A stretch of 22,823 nucleotides of DNA from Bacteroidota bacterium (GTDB taxonomy: Bacteria > Bacteroidota > Bacteroidia > Bacteroidales > Prolixibacteraceae), in assembly GCA_030632865.1 (NCBI GenBank), contig DAOVTY010000014.1, forward strand, positions 1 through 22,823, read 5' to 3'. Below are positions 1 to 6,812 of the stretch, one piece after another; position 1 is the first letter of the stretch, and every line of letters starts with the position of its first letter. Below the pieces are notes generated by a model. That model saw only the letters and a list, made by a program, of their open reading frames with translations, made no database searches and was not told the DNA's origin. The position numbers and the translations under genes are program-made.

Positions 1-1380
1 AAAGTGCACATCCACCTTTAAGATAAATGTCATTGTAATATAAAAAACTAAGCCAAAAAATAACGCAGATTTGGCGGCAATAGCCGATATCCTTTTCAGG
101 AAAAATCCTGCAAGCATGATCGACGCAACCGGAATAAAGAAAATCCCATTCAATTGCTGCAAGAGCTGGTACAGTCCCTCCGGTGCATTGGCCACAAGAG
201 GTGCTGTTACAATTGCAAAAAATGCAAGTATCGATGATGTTAATCGACCGATCCATACCAAACGTTTTTCACTTGCATCTTTTTTCAAGTGTCTTTTGTA
301 AACGTCGATACTGAAAATGGTTGCCGCACTGTTCAAAACACTATTGAATGTACTTAAAACTGCTCCCATAACTACTGCAGCAAAAAAGCCAACCATCCAA
401 ACTGGCAGTACTTTTTTTATAAGTGCTGGGTAAATATGATCCTGGTTTTCATACATCGAATCGCCAAAATAGTAGAACCCAATAACGCCTGGAAGCACAA
501 TTATTATAGGTACAAATATTTTCAAAACCCCTGTGAAAAGTAAGCCTTTTTGTGCCTCTTTTAAATTTTTCGCACCAAGAGCACGTTGAATTATGGTTTG
601 ATTCATCCCCCAAAAATAAAGTTGGTTAATAATCAATCCTGTAAAAAGAACTCCAAATGGCATCACCGAATCTTTTGCCCCAACCACATTAAACTTTTCC
701 GGCGCATGTTCAAATACTTTTGTAAGACCTGCCATAACATTCCCATCTCCAATACTAAAAAGAGCGATAATCGGAACCAATATTCCTCCAATCAATAAAC
801 CATAACCATTAATAGTATCGGAAACGGCCACTGCTTTTAGTCCCCCAAAAATGGCATAAAACGAACCAATTATACCAATGGCAACCACGGTTATCCAAAG
901 TCCCTGTGATTTGCTTACTTCAAGTACTTCAGAAATATTAAAGATACTTTCAAGGTTGATGGCTCCAGTGTATAAAACTATGGGCAACAACGTAAATACA
1001 AATGAAACCACAAGAAAAAGGGCAATAAAACTACGTGTTGTTCCATCGAATCGTTTTTCAAGGTATTCAGGAATTGTGGTCAATCCCATTCTCAAATATT
1101 TCGGTATGAAATAAATGGCTGCTACAACAAGTGCCAAAGCTGAAGTTACTTCCCAACCAATAATAATAAAGCCGTTTTTGTACGACGAGCCGTTCATTCC
1201 AATCAAATGTTCCGTGGAAATATTGGTAAGCAACATTGAACCGGCAATTACGATTCCTGTTAAACTTCGTCCACCGAGAAAATAATCATCGGCGGAATTC
1301 ATTTTATCATTACGCAGTTTAAACCAGGCATAAAATGCGACGAAAGCAGTAAAACCGATAAATGTGACAACTGTTAGCAT
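1..1380 (-). CDS. Sodium:solute symporter (SSS/SLC5 family), probable inositol transporter, 3' end outside window
   Basis: Inner-membrane Na+-coupled symporter. The frame opens at an ATG (complement of 1378-1380) and stays open for 460 codons to the window edge, so the C-terminus is missing; relatives are usually somewhat over 500 residues. The translation is a chain of hydrophobic helices. Near the N-terminus it has ADDYFLGGRSLTG and STEHLIGMNGSSYKNG. Further on come GGLKAVAVSDTINGYGLLIGG and GAVLSTFNSVLNSAATIFS, both typical of the sodium:solute symporter family. It is the last visible gene of the iolJ-B-C-D run, 91 bp after the iolD stop, so uptake of myo-inositol or an inositol derivative is the natural inference. 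The family also carries sugars, so the substrate is not proven by sequence. A heptameric repeat tract abuts its start codon. Confidence 0.93.
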   Translation of the reverse strand, partial: MLTVVTFIGFTAFVAFYAWFKLRNDKMNSADDYFLGGRSLTGIVIAGSMLLTNISTEHLIGMNGSSYKNGFIIIGWEVTSALALVVAAIYFIPKYLRMGLTTIPEYLEKRFDGTTRSFIALFLVVSFVFTLLPIVLYTGAINLESIFNISEVLEVSKSQGLWITVVAIGIIGSFYAIFGGLKAVAVSDTINGYGLLIGGILVPIIALFSIGDGNVMAGLTKVFEHAPEKFNVVGAKDSVMPFGVLFTGLIINQLYFWGMNQTIIQRALGAKNLKEAQKGLLFTGVLKIFVPIIIVLPGVIGFYYFGDSMYENQDHIYPALIKKVLPVWMVGFFAAVVMGAVLSTFNSVLNSAATIFSIDVYKRHLKKDASEKRLVWIGRLTSSILAFFAIVTAPLVANAPEGLYQLLQQLNGIFFIPVASIMLAGFFLKRISAIAAKSALFFGLVFYITMTFILKVDVHF

Positions 1381-1381
1381 G

Positions 1382-1409
1382 TTAAAGTTTTAAGTAGAAA
1401 GTAAAAAGT
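1382..1409 (-). repeat. Four-unit degenerate heptamer tract before the symporter start
   Basis: On the coding strand four 7-nt units lie back to back: ACTTTTT, ACTTTCT, ACTTAAA, ACTTTAA. One C and then the symporter ATG follow. All units begin ACTT. It is one of three period-7 tracts in the gaps of this operon. Confidence 0.6.
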
Positions 1410-1471
1410 TTTATTCTGCTTACTTCCAGTATATTATCTTTTTTAGTAAAATTAAATTTCAGATAAATGAA

Positions 1472-3337
1472 CTAAAAAAAATATCTCTGATTTTTCTTTT
1501 GTTTCTCATAATTTTCATGTGCTTTTTGTACAGCTTCAGATTCTGAAACCTCAGCAATTGGTACATCCCACCACGCATGACCGTAACCTGCCATCTTTCT
1601 TTCGGGAACTGTTTCAATATAAATAACAGTTGTTTTTTCTTCTTTTTTTGAATTTTTTAGCGCTTCATTAAACGAAGCGATATCTGTGGTTTTAATAACT
1701 TTAGCTCCAAGACTTTCAGCATTTTTTGCAAGGTCAACAGGAAGCTGCTCACCATTTAGTATTCCAGATTCTTTGTCGCGATATAAATATTTTGTCCCAA
1801 ATCCTTCGCCGCCAATCGATTTCGACAAGCCTCCAATACTTGCAAAACCATTATTATCAATTAAAATTATGGTGAGTTTATACCTTTCCTGCAAAGAAGT
1901 TATTATTTCGGAAGGCATCATTAAATATCCGCCGTCTCCAAGAATCACATAAATTTCGCGATCAGGACAAGCCATTTTTGCTCCTAAACCACCTGAAATT
2001 TCGTATCCCATACACGAATATCCATATTCAAGATGAAAGCCTTTTGAATCGCGGGTACGCCATAATTTATGCAAGTCGCCGGGTGCACTACCCGATGCAC
2101 AAAGAACAACATCTTTGGGTGCAGAGAAATTATTGACAGCACCTAAAACTTCTGCCTGGCTTGGAATATCACTTTCTACGACTTGGTATGCCCGAGACAC
2201 TTTTTCATCCCAGCTTTTATTGTAGTCAGCTACTTTTTTTCGGTATGAATCATCAACTTTATAAGTTTCCAATTTTTCAGTAAGTTCTTCTAAAATCACT
2301 TTTGCATCGCCGGTTAATGCCAAACCACTGTGTTTGTGTGCATCAAATTCAGCAATATTTATGTTAATAAATTCTACATTTTTATTTTGAAATGCTGTTT
2401 TTGATGCCGTTGTAAAATCGCCATATCTGGTACCAATTCCAATTACCACATCTGCTTTGGTGCTTATTGCATTTGCACCCTCGGTTCCGGTGGCGCCAGT
2501 TGCACCCAAATTATGTGGGTCATCGTAACAAAGCGAGCCTTTTCCTGCAAAGGTTTCACCTACAGGAATTCCTGTGGCATGAACAAAGGTTTTTAGTGCT
2601 TCTTCTGCCTCGCTGTATATCACACCACCGCCGGCAATAATCATTGGTTTTTTTGCTGAATTAATTAACTCAACTGCGCGCAGTATAGAATTTTTGTCTG
2701 GTCGTGGACGCGGAATATGCCAGATTCGTTTCTCGAACATTTCAAGCGGAAAATCGTACGCTTCTGCCTGAACATCCTGAGGAATACAAAGTGTAACTGC
2801 GCCAGTGTCAACAGGCGAAGTTAAAACACGCATCACTTCGGGAAGCGAAGTAATTAGTTGTTCGGGTCGGTTAATTCGATCCCAGTATTTTGAAACGGGT
2901 TTGAAACAATCGTTAACAGAAATATCTTGCGATGTAGCAGATTCTAACTGTTGTAAAACCGGAGCAACTTTTCGCTGAGCAAAAATATCGCCGGGCATAA
3001 GTAATACAGGAAGTCGGTTAACGGTAGCACCAGCTGCCGCGGTAATCATATTTGTTGCACCAGGTCCGATAGACGAAGTACATACAAAAGTTGAAAGCCG
3101 GTTTTTCATTTTTGCATAACCAACTGCTGTATGAACGGCTGCTTGCTCGTTGCGTACCAGAAAATATCTAAAATCGGGCGACTGTTGTAATGCTTGTCCA
3201 AATCCGGCAAGATTGCCATGACCAAAAATACCAAAGCACCCTGCAAAAAACGCATGTTCAACTCCATCTCTTTCGGAGTACTGATTTTTGAGGTATTCGA
3301 TGGTTGCTTGTGCAACTGTTAATTTTTTTGTTTTCAT
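1472..3337 (-). CDS. iolD: 3D-(3,5/4)-trihydroxycyclohexane-1,2-dione hydrolase (IolD)
   Basis: ThDP-dependent cytosolic enzyme that opens the inositol-derived ring, converting 3D-trihydroxycyclohexane-1,2-dione to 5-deoxy-D-glucuronate (EC 3.7.1.22). I choose the ATG giving MKTKKLTVAQ, 621 aa; the frame extends 9 codons upstream, but those residues do not look conserved. The three-domain architecture of ThDP enzymes is visible. The N-terminal Pyr domain has the cofactor-activating Glu in RNEQAAVHTAVGYAK (about residue 64), and the middle domain contains MIIAGGGVIYS. The C-terminal PP domain has the Mg/ThDP motif GDGGYLMMPSEI (from about 467) closing with DNNGFASIGG (NN at about 495). The stretch GATGATGTEGANAI is compatible with the IolD group. 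It lies between iolC and the symporter, 118 bp after iolC. Length matches known IolD proteins. Confidence 0.95.
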   Translation of the reverse strand: MKTKKLTVAQATIEYLKNQYSERDGVEHAFFAGCFGIFGHGNLAGFGQALQQSPDFRYFLVRNEQAAVHTAVGYAKMKNRLSTFVCTSSIGPGATNMITAAAGATVNRLPVLLMPGDIFAQRKVAPVLQQLESATSQDISVNDCFKPVSKYWDRINRPEQLITSLPEVMRVLTSPVDTGAVTLCIPQDVQAEAYDFPLEMFEKRIWHIPRPRPDKNSILRAVELINSAKKPMIIAGGGVIYSEAEEALKTFVHATGIPVGETFAGKGSLCYDDPHNLGATGATGTEGANAISTKADVVIGIGTRYGDFTTASKTAFQNKNVEFININIAEFDAHKHSGLALTGDAKVILEELTEKLETYKVDDSYRKKVADYNKSWDEKVSRAYQVVESDIPSQAEVLGAVNNFSAPKDVVLCASGSAPGDLHKLWRTRDSKGFHLEYGYSCMGYEISGGLGAKMACPDREIYVILGDGGYLMMPSEIITSLQERYKLTIILIDNNGFASIGGLSKSIGGEGFGTKYLYRDKESGILNGEQLPVDLAKNAESLGAKVIKTTDIASFNEALKNSKKEEKTTVIYIETVPERKMAGYGHAWWDVPIAEVSESEAVQKAHENYEKQKKNQRYFF

Positions 3338-3353
3338 AATTTTCAAATTAGAT

Positions 3354-3387
3354 ATAAGAACCAAGAACCAAGAATCAAGACCAAGAA
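3354..3387 (-). repeat. Five-unit heptamer tract between iolC and iolD
   Basis: On the coding strand the units are TTCTTGG, TCTTGA (6 nt), TTCTTGG, TTCTTGG, TTCTTAT, ending about 16 nt before the iolD ATG. Its complement AATCAAGA (3373-3380) can also pair with TCTTGATT at 3426-3433, extended by CAAGA/TCTTG, so the intercistronic RNA could form an imperfect long-loop hairpin. Confidence 0.6.
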
Positions 3388-3455
3388 TGGTGATATTAAG
3401 TTTATTAAAATTCCTTCGTCTTGTATCTTGATTTTAGTATCTAAAATTTGGTCGC

Positions 3456-4466
3456 TTAAAACCCACCCTTCGATTCAATAAATTCCAAAATTTCGTTTTC
3501 ATAAGGCGTGAAATTAGCACAACCCAATTGGGTTACAACGTGTGCTCCGCAAGCATTTCCCATGCGGCAACATTTGTACAAATTCCATCCTTTTAAATAT
3601 CCGTAAATAAAACCAGCACCAAAAGCATCGCCTGCTCCCAGAATATTTACAACCTCGACCGGGAATCCGGGAACCTCCTGGATTGTTCCATCGGGTAAAT
3701 AAACAATTGCACCGCGCGAGCCCGTTTTAACGATTAAGGCATCAACTCCTAATTCCAGAATTCCATTAATTGCAATATTAATATCACCCTTAATTTCGGG
3801 AGCAGAAATTTGCTGATGACTGATATTCAGCTGAGATTCATCGGTGAGATAAGCCGCCAAAATTTCTTCTTCAGTTCCCAACACAATATTTACATTTCGC
3901 ATAAATGCGCGAGTTGTAATTCCAAATGCCCTGATATCGTGCCATTGGTCGGCGCGGAAATCGAGATCGAGCATAACAGGAATATCATTCGTCTGGGCAA
4001 TTTCTGCAGCAAGAAAAGCAGAACTCCGCGTTGGTTCGATATTTAATGCGGTGCCTGAAACTTCGAGTAACCTTGACTTTTCAATTCCAGCTTTTAAAAC
4101 ATGGTCGATAGTTATTTGCGAATCCGCACAATTATCTCTGTAATAAACCAATGGAAATCTGTCTGGTGGTTCAATTCCTAATAATACGGCGGAGCTTCTG
4201 GCTCCTTCAATTACCGGAATATTTTCTGTTACTACTTTTTCCTTTTCCAAAAAGTTGAGGAGAAAATCACCTACTTTATCTTTTCCAACTCCTGTTAATA
4301 ACGAAGCTTTTAATCCGAGTCTGCTGCAACCCACTGCAATATTTAATGGCGAGCCGCCAACAAATGCGTGAAAACCCGGAATGTCTTCAAACGGAGCACC
4401 AACTTCTTGTGAATATAGGTCAATCGAAGATCTTCCGTAGGTTGTTACATCGTATATTTTTTCCAT
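3456..4466 (-). CDS. iolC: 5-dehydro-2-deoxygluconokinase (IolC), PfkB family
   Basis: Phosphorylates 5-dehydro-2-deoxy-D-gluconate at C6 (EC 2.7.1.92), the step before aldol cleavage. The chosen ATG gives MEKIYDVTTYGRSSIDLY, 336 aa. An upstream start would add 15 residues that are only a translation of a heptamer repeat tract. PfkB ribokinase-fold signatures are present: the N-terminal substrate loop VGGSPLNIAVGCSRLG (about 36-51) and the C-terminal NILGAGDAFGAGFIYG with the catalytic base Asp at about 280. GRSSIDLYSQEVGAPFEDI is characteristic of IolC rather than of fructokinases. It sits 104 bp after iolB and 118 bp before iolD in a same-strand run, which supports the assignment. Confidence 0.95.
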   Translation of the reverse strand: MEKIYDVTTYGRSSIDLYSQEVGAPFEDIPGFHAFVGGSPLNIAVGCSRLGLKASLLTGVGKDKVGDFLLNFLEKEKVVTENIPVIEGARSSAVLLGIEPPDRFPLVYYRDNCADSQITIDHVLKAGIEKSRLLEVSGTALNIEPTRSSAFLAAEIAQTNDIPVMLDLDFRADQWHDIRAFGITTRAFMRNVNIVLGTEEEILAAYLTDESQLNISHQQISAPEIKGDINIAINGILELGVDALIVKTGSRGAIVYLPDGTIQEVPGFPVEVVNILGAGDAFGAGFIYGYLKGWNLYKCCRMGNACGAHVVTQLGCANFTPYENEILEFIESKGGF

Positions 4467-4508
4467 TTTTAGATTTTTAGTATTTAGTTGTAAGTATTTA
4501 GTAGTGAG
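4467..4508 (-). repeat. Six-unit heptamer tract immediately before iolC
   Basis: Coding-strand units: CTCACTA, CTAAATA, CTTACAA, CTAAATA, CTAAAAA, TCTAAAA, running without a gap into the iolC ATG. On the plus strand five of the six units fit TNNNNAG. The tract covers the ribosome-landing zone of iolC and explains the spurious N-terminal extension of the reading frame. Confidence 0.65.
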
Positions 4509-4570
4509 CAAAAGAGGTTTTATCTATTTTGTTTTTTAGTCTTATTAATAATCATCTCAGTACTCATATT

Positions 4571-5452
4571 CTATCTGTTATTCATTTCAGCTGTTACCAA
4601 AGGAATCCGCGGATCGAGTCCTTTCCACGAATCGTAAACCCATTTATGATCAGGATCGTCGGTGTTTGCCAGCGATTGGTCGCTACCAGTTAAAAAATTG
4701 AGGTAATAAACATTGTATCCGTGCCCTGCCACAACCGGGTGGTAACCTTCTGGAACTAACACTACATCATTATTTCGTGCAACTGCAATCTCGTCTAAAC
4801 TCCGGTCGTCGTTGTAAACCTGCTGAATTGCAAAACCCTGTGGTTTATCTATTTTATAAAAATATGTTTCCTCTAAACAGGCTTCCACAACATTACCTTC
4901 AGCATCAACTTTTCTAGTGTCATGTTTATGCGCAGGGAACGAACTCCAGTTTCCTGAAGGTGTGTAAACTTCAACTGAGATTAATCGATGACAATCAAAT
5001 CCTGGTTGAATAAGACCATTAATTTGGCGGGTTGCATTATCGCCGCCTCTGATTTCAATTGCTGCCTCTTCGGGGCGTTTAAAATATGCAGGATGATCTT
5101 CGTCCGTTTCGCACCATCCATAAGCAATGTCAAGCATGTCACTATCGGCAGTTAATTCGAATTCTGTATTTCTGGGAAGATACAAGGTATGTGCAATGCC
5201 GCTAAAAACATTTTTTCTACCATTAAGTGTTTTCCAGTTTCCCTTGTCCGTTTTTACTGCATAGTTGCCGCCCAACAAAATAATGGCATATTCATTTCCT
5301 CCGGTGTTACCGTTCCATTTTTCGCCCTTTTTCATTAACCGAGCTTGAAAACTTAAAAACTGCCAACCGGCATCCTCTTTCAGCACACTTTGATAAATTC
5401 CTTTATCAGAATCAGATTTTGCCAGAAGTGGATATTTTTTGTTTTGTATCAT
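4571..5452 (-). CDS. iolB: 5-deoxy-glucuronate isomerase (IolB)
   Basis: Isomerises 5-deoxy-D-glucuronate to 5-dehydro-2-deoxy-D-gluconate (EC 5.3.1.30), linking IolD to IolC. The 293-aa protein has the double-cupin layout of the KduI/IolB superfamily. Probable metal ligands are the HxH pair in FPAHKHDT (H175, H177), a Glu in LEETYFY (E194 or E195) and the His in VPEGYHPVVAGHGY (H238). YYLNFLTG near the C-terminus is also typical of IolB. Length is slightly above the roughly 270 aa of Bacillus IolB. The gene follows iolJ by only 7 nt and precedes iolC by 104 nt. The start at 5452 (MIQNKKYPLL) fits the tight spacing. Confidence 0.95.
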   Translation of the reverse strand: MIQNKKYPLLAKSDSDKGIYQSVLKEDAGWQFLSFQARLMKKGEKWNGNTGGNEYAIILLGGNYAVKTDKGNWKTLNGRKNVFSGIAHTLYLPRNTEFELTADSDMLDIAYGWCETDEDHPAYFKRPEEAAIEIRGGDNATRQINGLIQPGFDCHRLISVEVYTPSGNWSSFPAHKHDTRKVDAEGNVVEACLEETYFYKIDKPQGFAIQQVYNDDRSLDEIAVARNNDVVLVPEGYHPVVAGHGYNVYYLNFLTGSDQSLANTDDPDHKWVYDSWKGLDPRIPLVTAEMNNR

Positions 5453-5459
5453 TGTTCAA

Positions 5460-6398
5460 TTATTTAATTCCTTTTGCTTTTCCAACAGATTTAAGTAATT
5501 CAAATTTTTCAAGGTTGAATTTTTCGAATGCCTGCATATATTTTTTTCCAGGGATAATTGGATCAAACTGCGTTGGGGTATTTTTAAAGAATTCACGATT
5601 TACACGTGTCCAGATTAATCGCGCATCGGTGGCAATGTTTATTTTACAAACTCCAAATTGAATGGCTTTTATCAATTCCTCGTCGGAAACGCCACGTGCA
5701 TCGATTCCTAACTGGCCGCCGGCTGCGTTAATACGTTGAATCTCTTCTTTATTTACCGCCGAACCACCGTGAAGTACCAATGGAAAACCTGGTAATTTTT
5801 TCTGAATTTTTTCAAGAATATCAAACTGAAGTCCCTGCCTTCCAGAAAATTTGTATGCCCCATGACTGGTTCCAACTGCAACTGCCAAACTATCGCACCC
5901 CGTTTGTTTAACAAACTCTTCAACTTCCGCAGGCTGTGTAAATCTCTTTTGATTTTCTCCTACAATTAAATCATCTTCAACTCCACTTAAAACTCCCAAT
6001 TCAGCTTCAATAACAATATTTTTTAAATGAGCTTTTTCAACAACTGCCTTTGTAATTGAAATGTTAGTTTCGAATGTTTCATGCGAAGCATCAATCATTA
6101 CAGAAGTATAATCGCCTGAATCGATACTTTGAAAAGCATGCTCTTTATTACCATGATCGAGATGAATGGCAAATACCGTTTTGGGATAAATTTTAGCCGC
6201 AGCGGAAATCATTGAAATTAACATTTCGGGACCAGCGTAATTTCTTGCTACCGGTGTAGTTTGAATGATAAACGGGGCATTCGCTTTTTGTGCGGCACTA
6301 AACAAACCATGAATTTGCTCCATATCCCAAACATTTACAGCAGCAATGCCATATTTACCGTAACAATTTTTAAAAATATTTTTTGTTGAAACAAGCAT
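5460..6398 (-). CDS. iolJ: Class II aldolase, probable 6-phospho-5-dehydro-2-deoxy-D-gluconate aldolase (IolJ)
   Basis: Zn-dependent aldolase that, in this context, should split 6-phospho-5-dehydro-2-deoxy-D-gluconate into dihydroxyacetone phosphate and malonic semialdehyde (EC 4.1.2.29). Class II FBA/KBP/tagatose-bisphosphate aldolase motifs are all present in 312 aa. HLDHG holds the catalytic Asp81 and Zn ligand His82. EAELG is at about 131, GTSHGAYKF has His179, VLHGGSAV has His210, and CKINIATD binds the phosphate end. By sequence alone it could be a fructose-bisphosphate or tagatose-bisphosphate aldolase; the iol context decides the call. It is the first gene of the operon, 7 nt before iolB, with a good promoter upstream. 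Confidence 0.87.
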   Translation of the reverse strand: MLVSTKNIFKNCYGKYGIAAVNVWDMEQIHGLFSAAQKANAPFIIQTTPVARNYAGPEMLISMISAAAKIYPKTVFAIHLDHGNKEHAFQSIDSGDYTSVMIDASHETFETNISITKAVVEKAHLKNIVIEAELGVLSGVEDDLIVGENQKRFTQPAEVEEFVKQTGCDSLAVAVGTSHGAYKFSGRQGLQFDILEKIQKKLPGFPLVLHGGSAVNKEEIQRINAAGGQLGIDARGVSDEELIKAIQFGVCKINIATDARLIWTRVNREFFKNTPTQFDPIIPGKKYMQAFEKFNLEKFELLKSVGKAKGIK

Positions 6399-6430
6399 TT
6401 AAAATTCTGCTTTTAATTTAAAAACTAAAT

Positions 6431-6463
6431 CAAATGTACTTCAATATATATGTTCATCACAAA
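6431..6463 (-). promoter_or_regulatory. iolJ operon promoter (-33 TTTG, -7 TACATTTG)
   Basis: On the minus strand TACATTTG (complement of 6431-6438) is an exact match to the Bacteroidetes -7 consensus TAnnTTTG. TTTG (complement of 6460-6463) lies 21 bp upstream. Transcription would begin about 25-30 nt before the iolJ ATG. Confidence 0.65.
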
Positions 6464-6482
6464 TAAAAAAGATAAATAGTTT

Positions 6483-6498
6483 ATGCAAAGGTTTGCAT
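6483..6498. promoter_or_regulatory. Probable LacI-family operator, iol side
   Basis: ATGCAAAGGTTTGCAT: two perfect 7-bp half-sites (ATGCAAA/TTTGCAT) around a GG centre. This is the typical form of LacI-family operators. It lies about 20 bp upstream of the iolJ -33 element. It is the exact reverse complement of the palindrome at 6709-6724. Confidence 0.75.
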
Positions 6499-6699
6499 TG
6501 TTCATAAAAGATAATTTATAGGATTATTCTAAGATCTCATAATCATGAAAGTCTTATTTGATATTATCCATGTCTTTTATGGAGATATCTTAAAACACAC
6601 AATTTAGTTCGAATAGTTTAACAAATCATTCTAATAATTATAATGCATCTAAGAAACGCGCTAAAGTAAAGAAACACAGAATTGTTTGATCAAATCAAT

Positions 6700-6731
6700 T
6701 TTGGAATCATGCAAACCTTTGCATAACTTTT
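6700..6731 (+). promoter_or_regulatory. Putative susC-susD promoter overlapping an operator
   Basis: TTTG at 6700-6703 and TAACTTTT at 6724-6731 (one mismatch to TAnnTTTG, the final G) are separated by 20 bp. The 16-bp palindrome fills most of the spacer. This would give a 5' leader of about 75 nt before the susC ATG. Confidence 0.5.
6709..6724. promoter_or_regulatory. Probable LacI-family operator, susC side
   Basis: ATGCAAACCTTTGCAT, a perfect 7+7 palindrome around CC and the exact reverse complement of the site at 6483-6498. Its position between the proposed -33 and -7 elements of susC suits a repressor. Confidence 0.75.
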
Positions 6732-6812
6732 CTCGTTAATATTGTTTAAAGTATCGATTTAAAAGTTCTAATTTTAAGATGATTTTAAATTAATTAACTA
6801 AAATTTTAATGA

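Larger units (their letters stand above)
6399..6812. other. 414-bp divergent control region between iolJ and susC
   Basis: No gene. It contains an iolJ promoter and a susC promoter, two reverse-complementary 16-bp palindromes 226 bp apart centre to centre, a 10-bp palindrome TTTGATCAAA at 6685-6694 just upstream of the susC -33 element, and a weak bulged hairpin at 6560-6589. The AT content is higher than in the flanking genes. Confidence 0.8.

Noticed and set aside
71..1114. Several plus-strand reading frames of 70-78 codons
   Set aside because: They lie opposite the symporter gene, whose frame is open over the whole region with clear family motifs. Their translations show no family features.
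3338..3364. Upstream in-frame start for iolD adding nine residues
   Set aside because: MVLISNLKI comes from the repeat-containing gap and does not look like IolD; the downstream ATG gives the family start.
6560..6589. Bulged hairpin (GATAT/ATATC and TCCAT/ATGGA arms) in the control region
   Set aside because: Short arms with unequal bulges and no U-run; expected often in such AT-rich DNA.
6685..6694. Palindrome TTTGATCAAA upstream of susC
   Set aside because: A 10-bp AT-rich palindrome occurs easily by chance and has no second copy in the region; kept only as a note in the intergenic entry.
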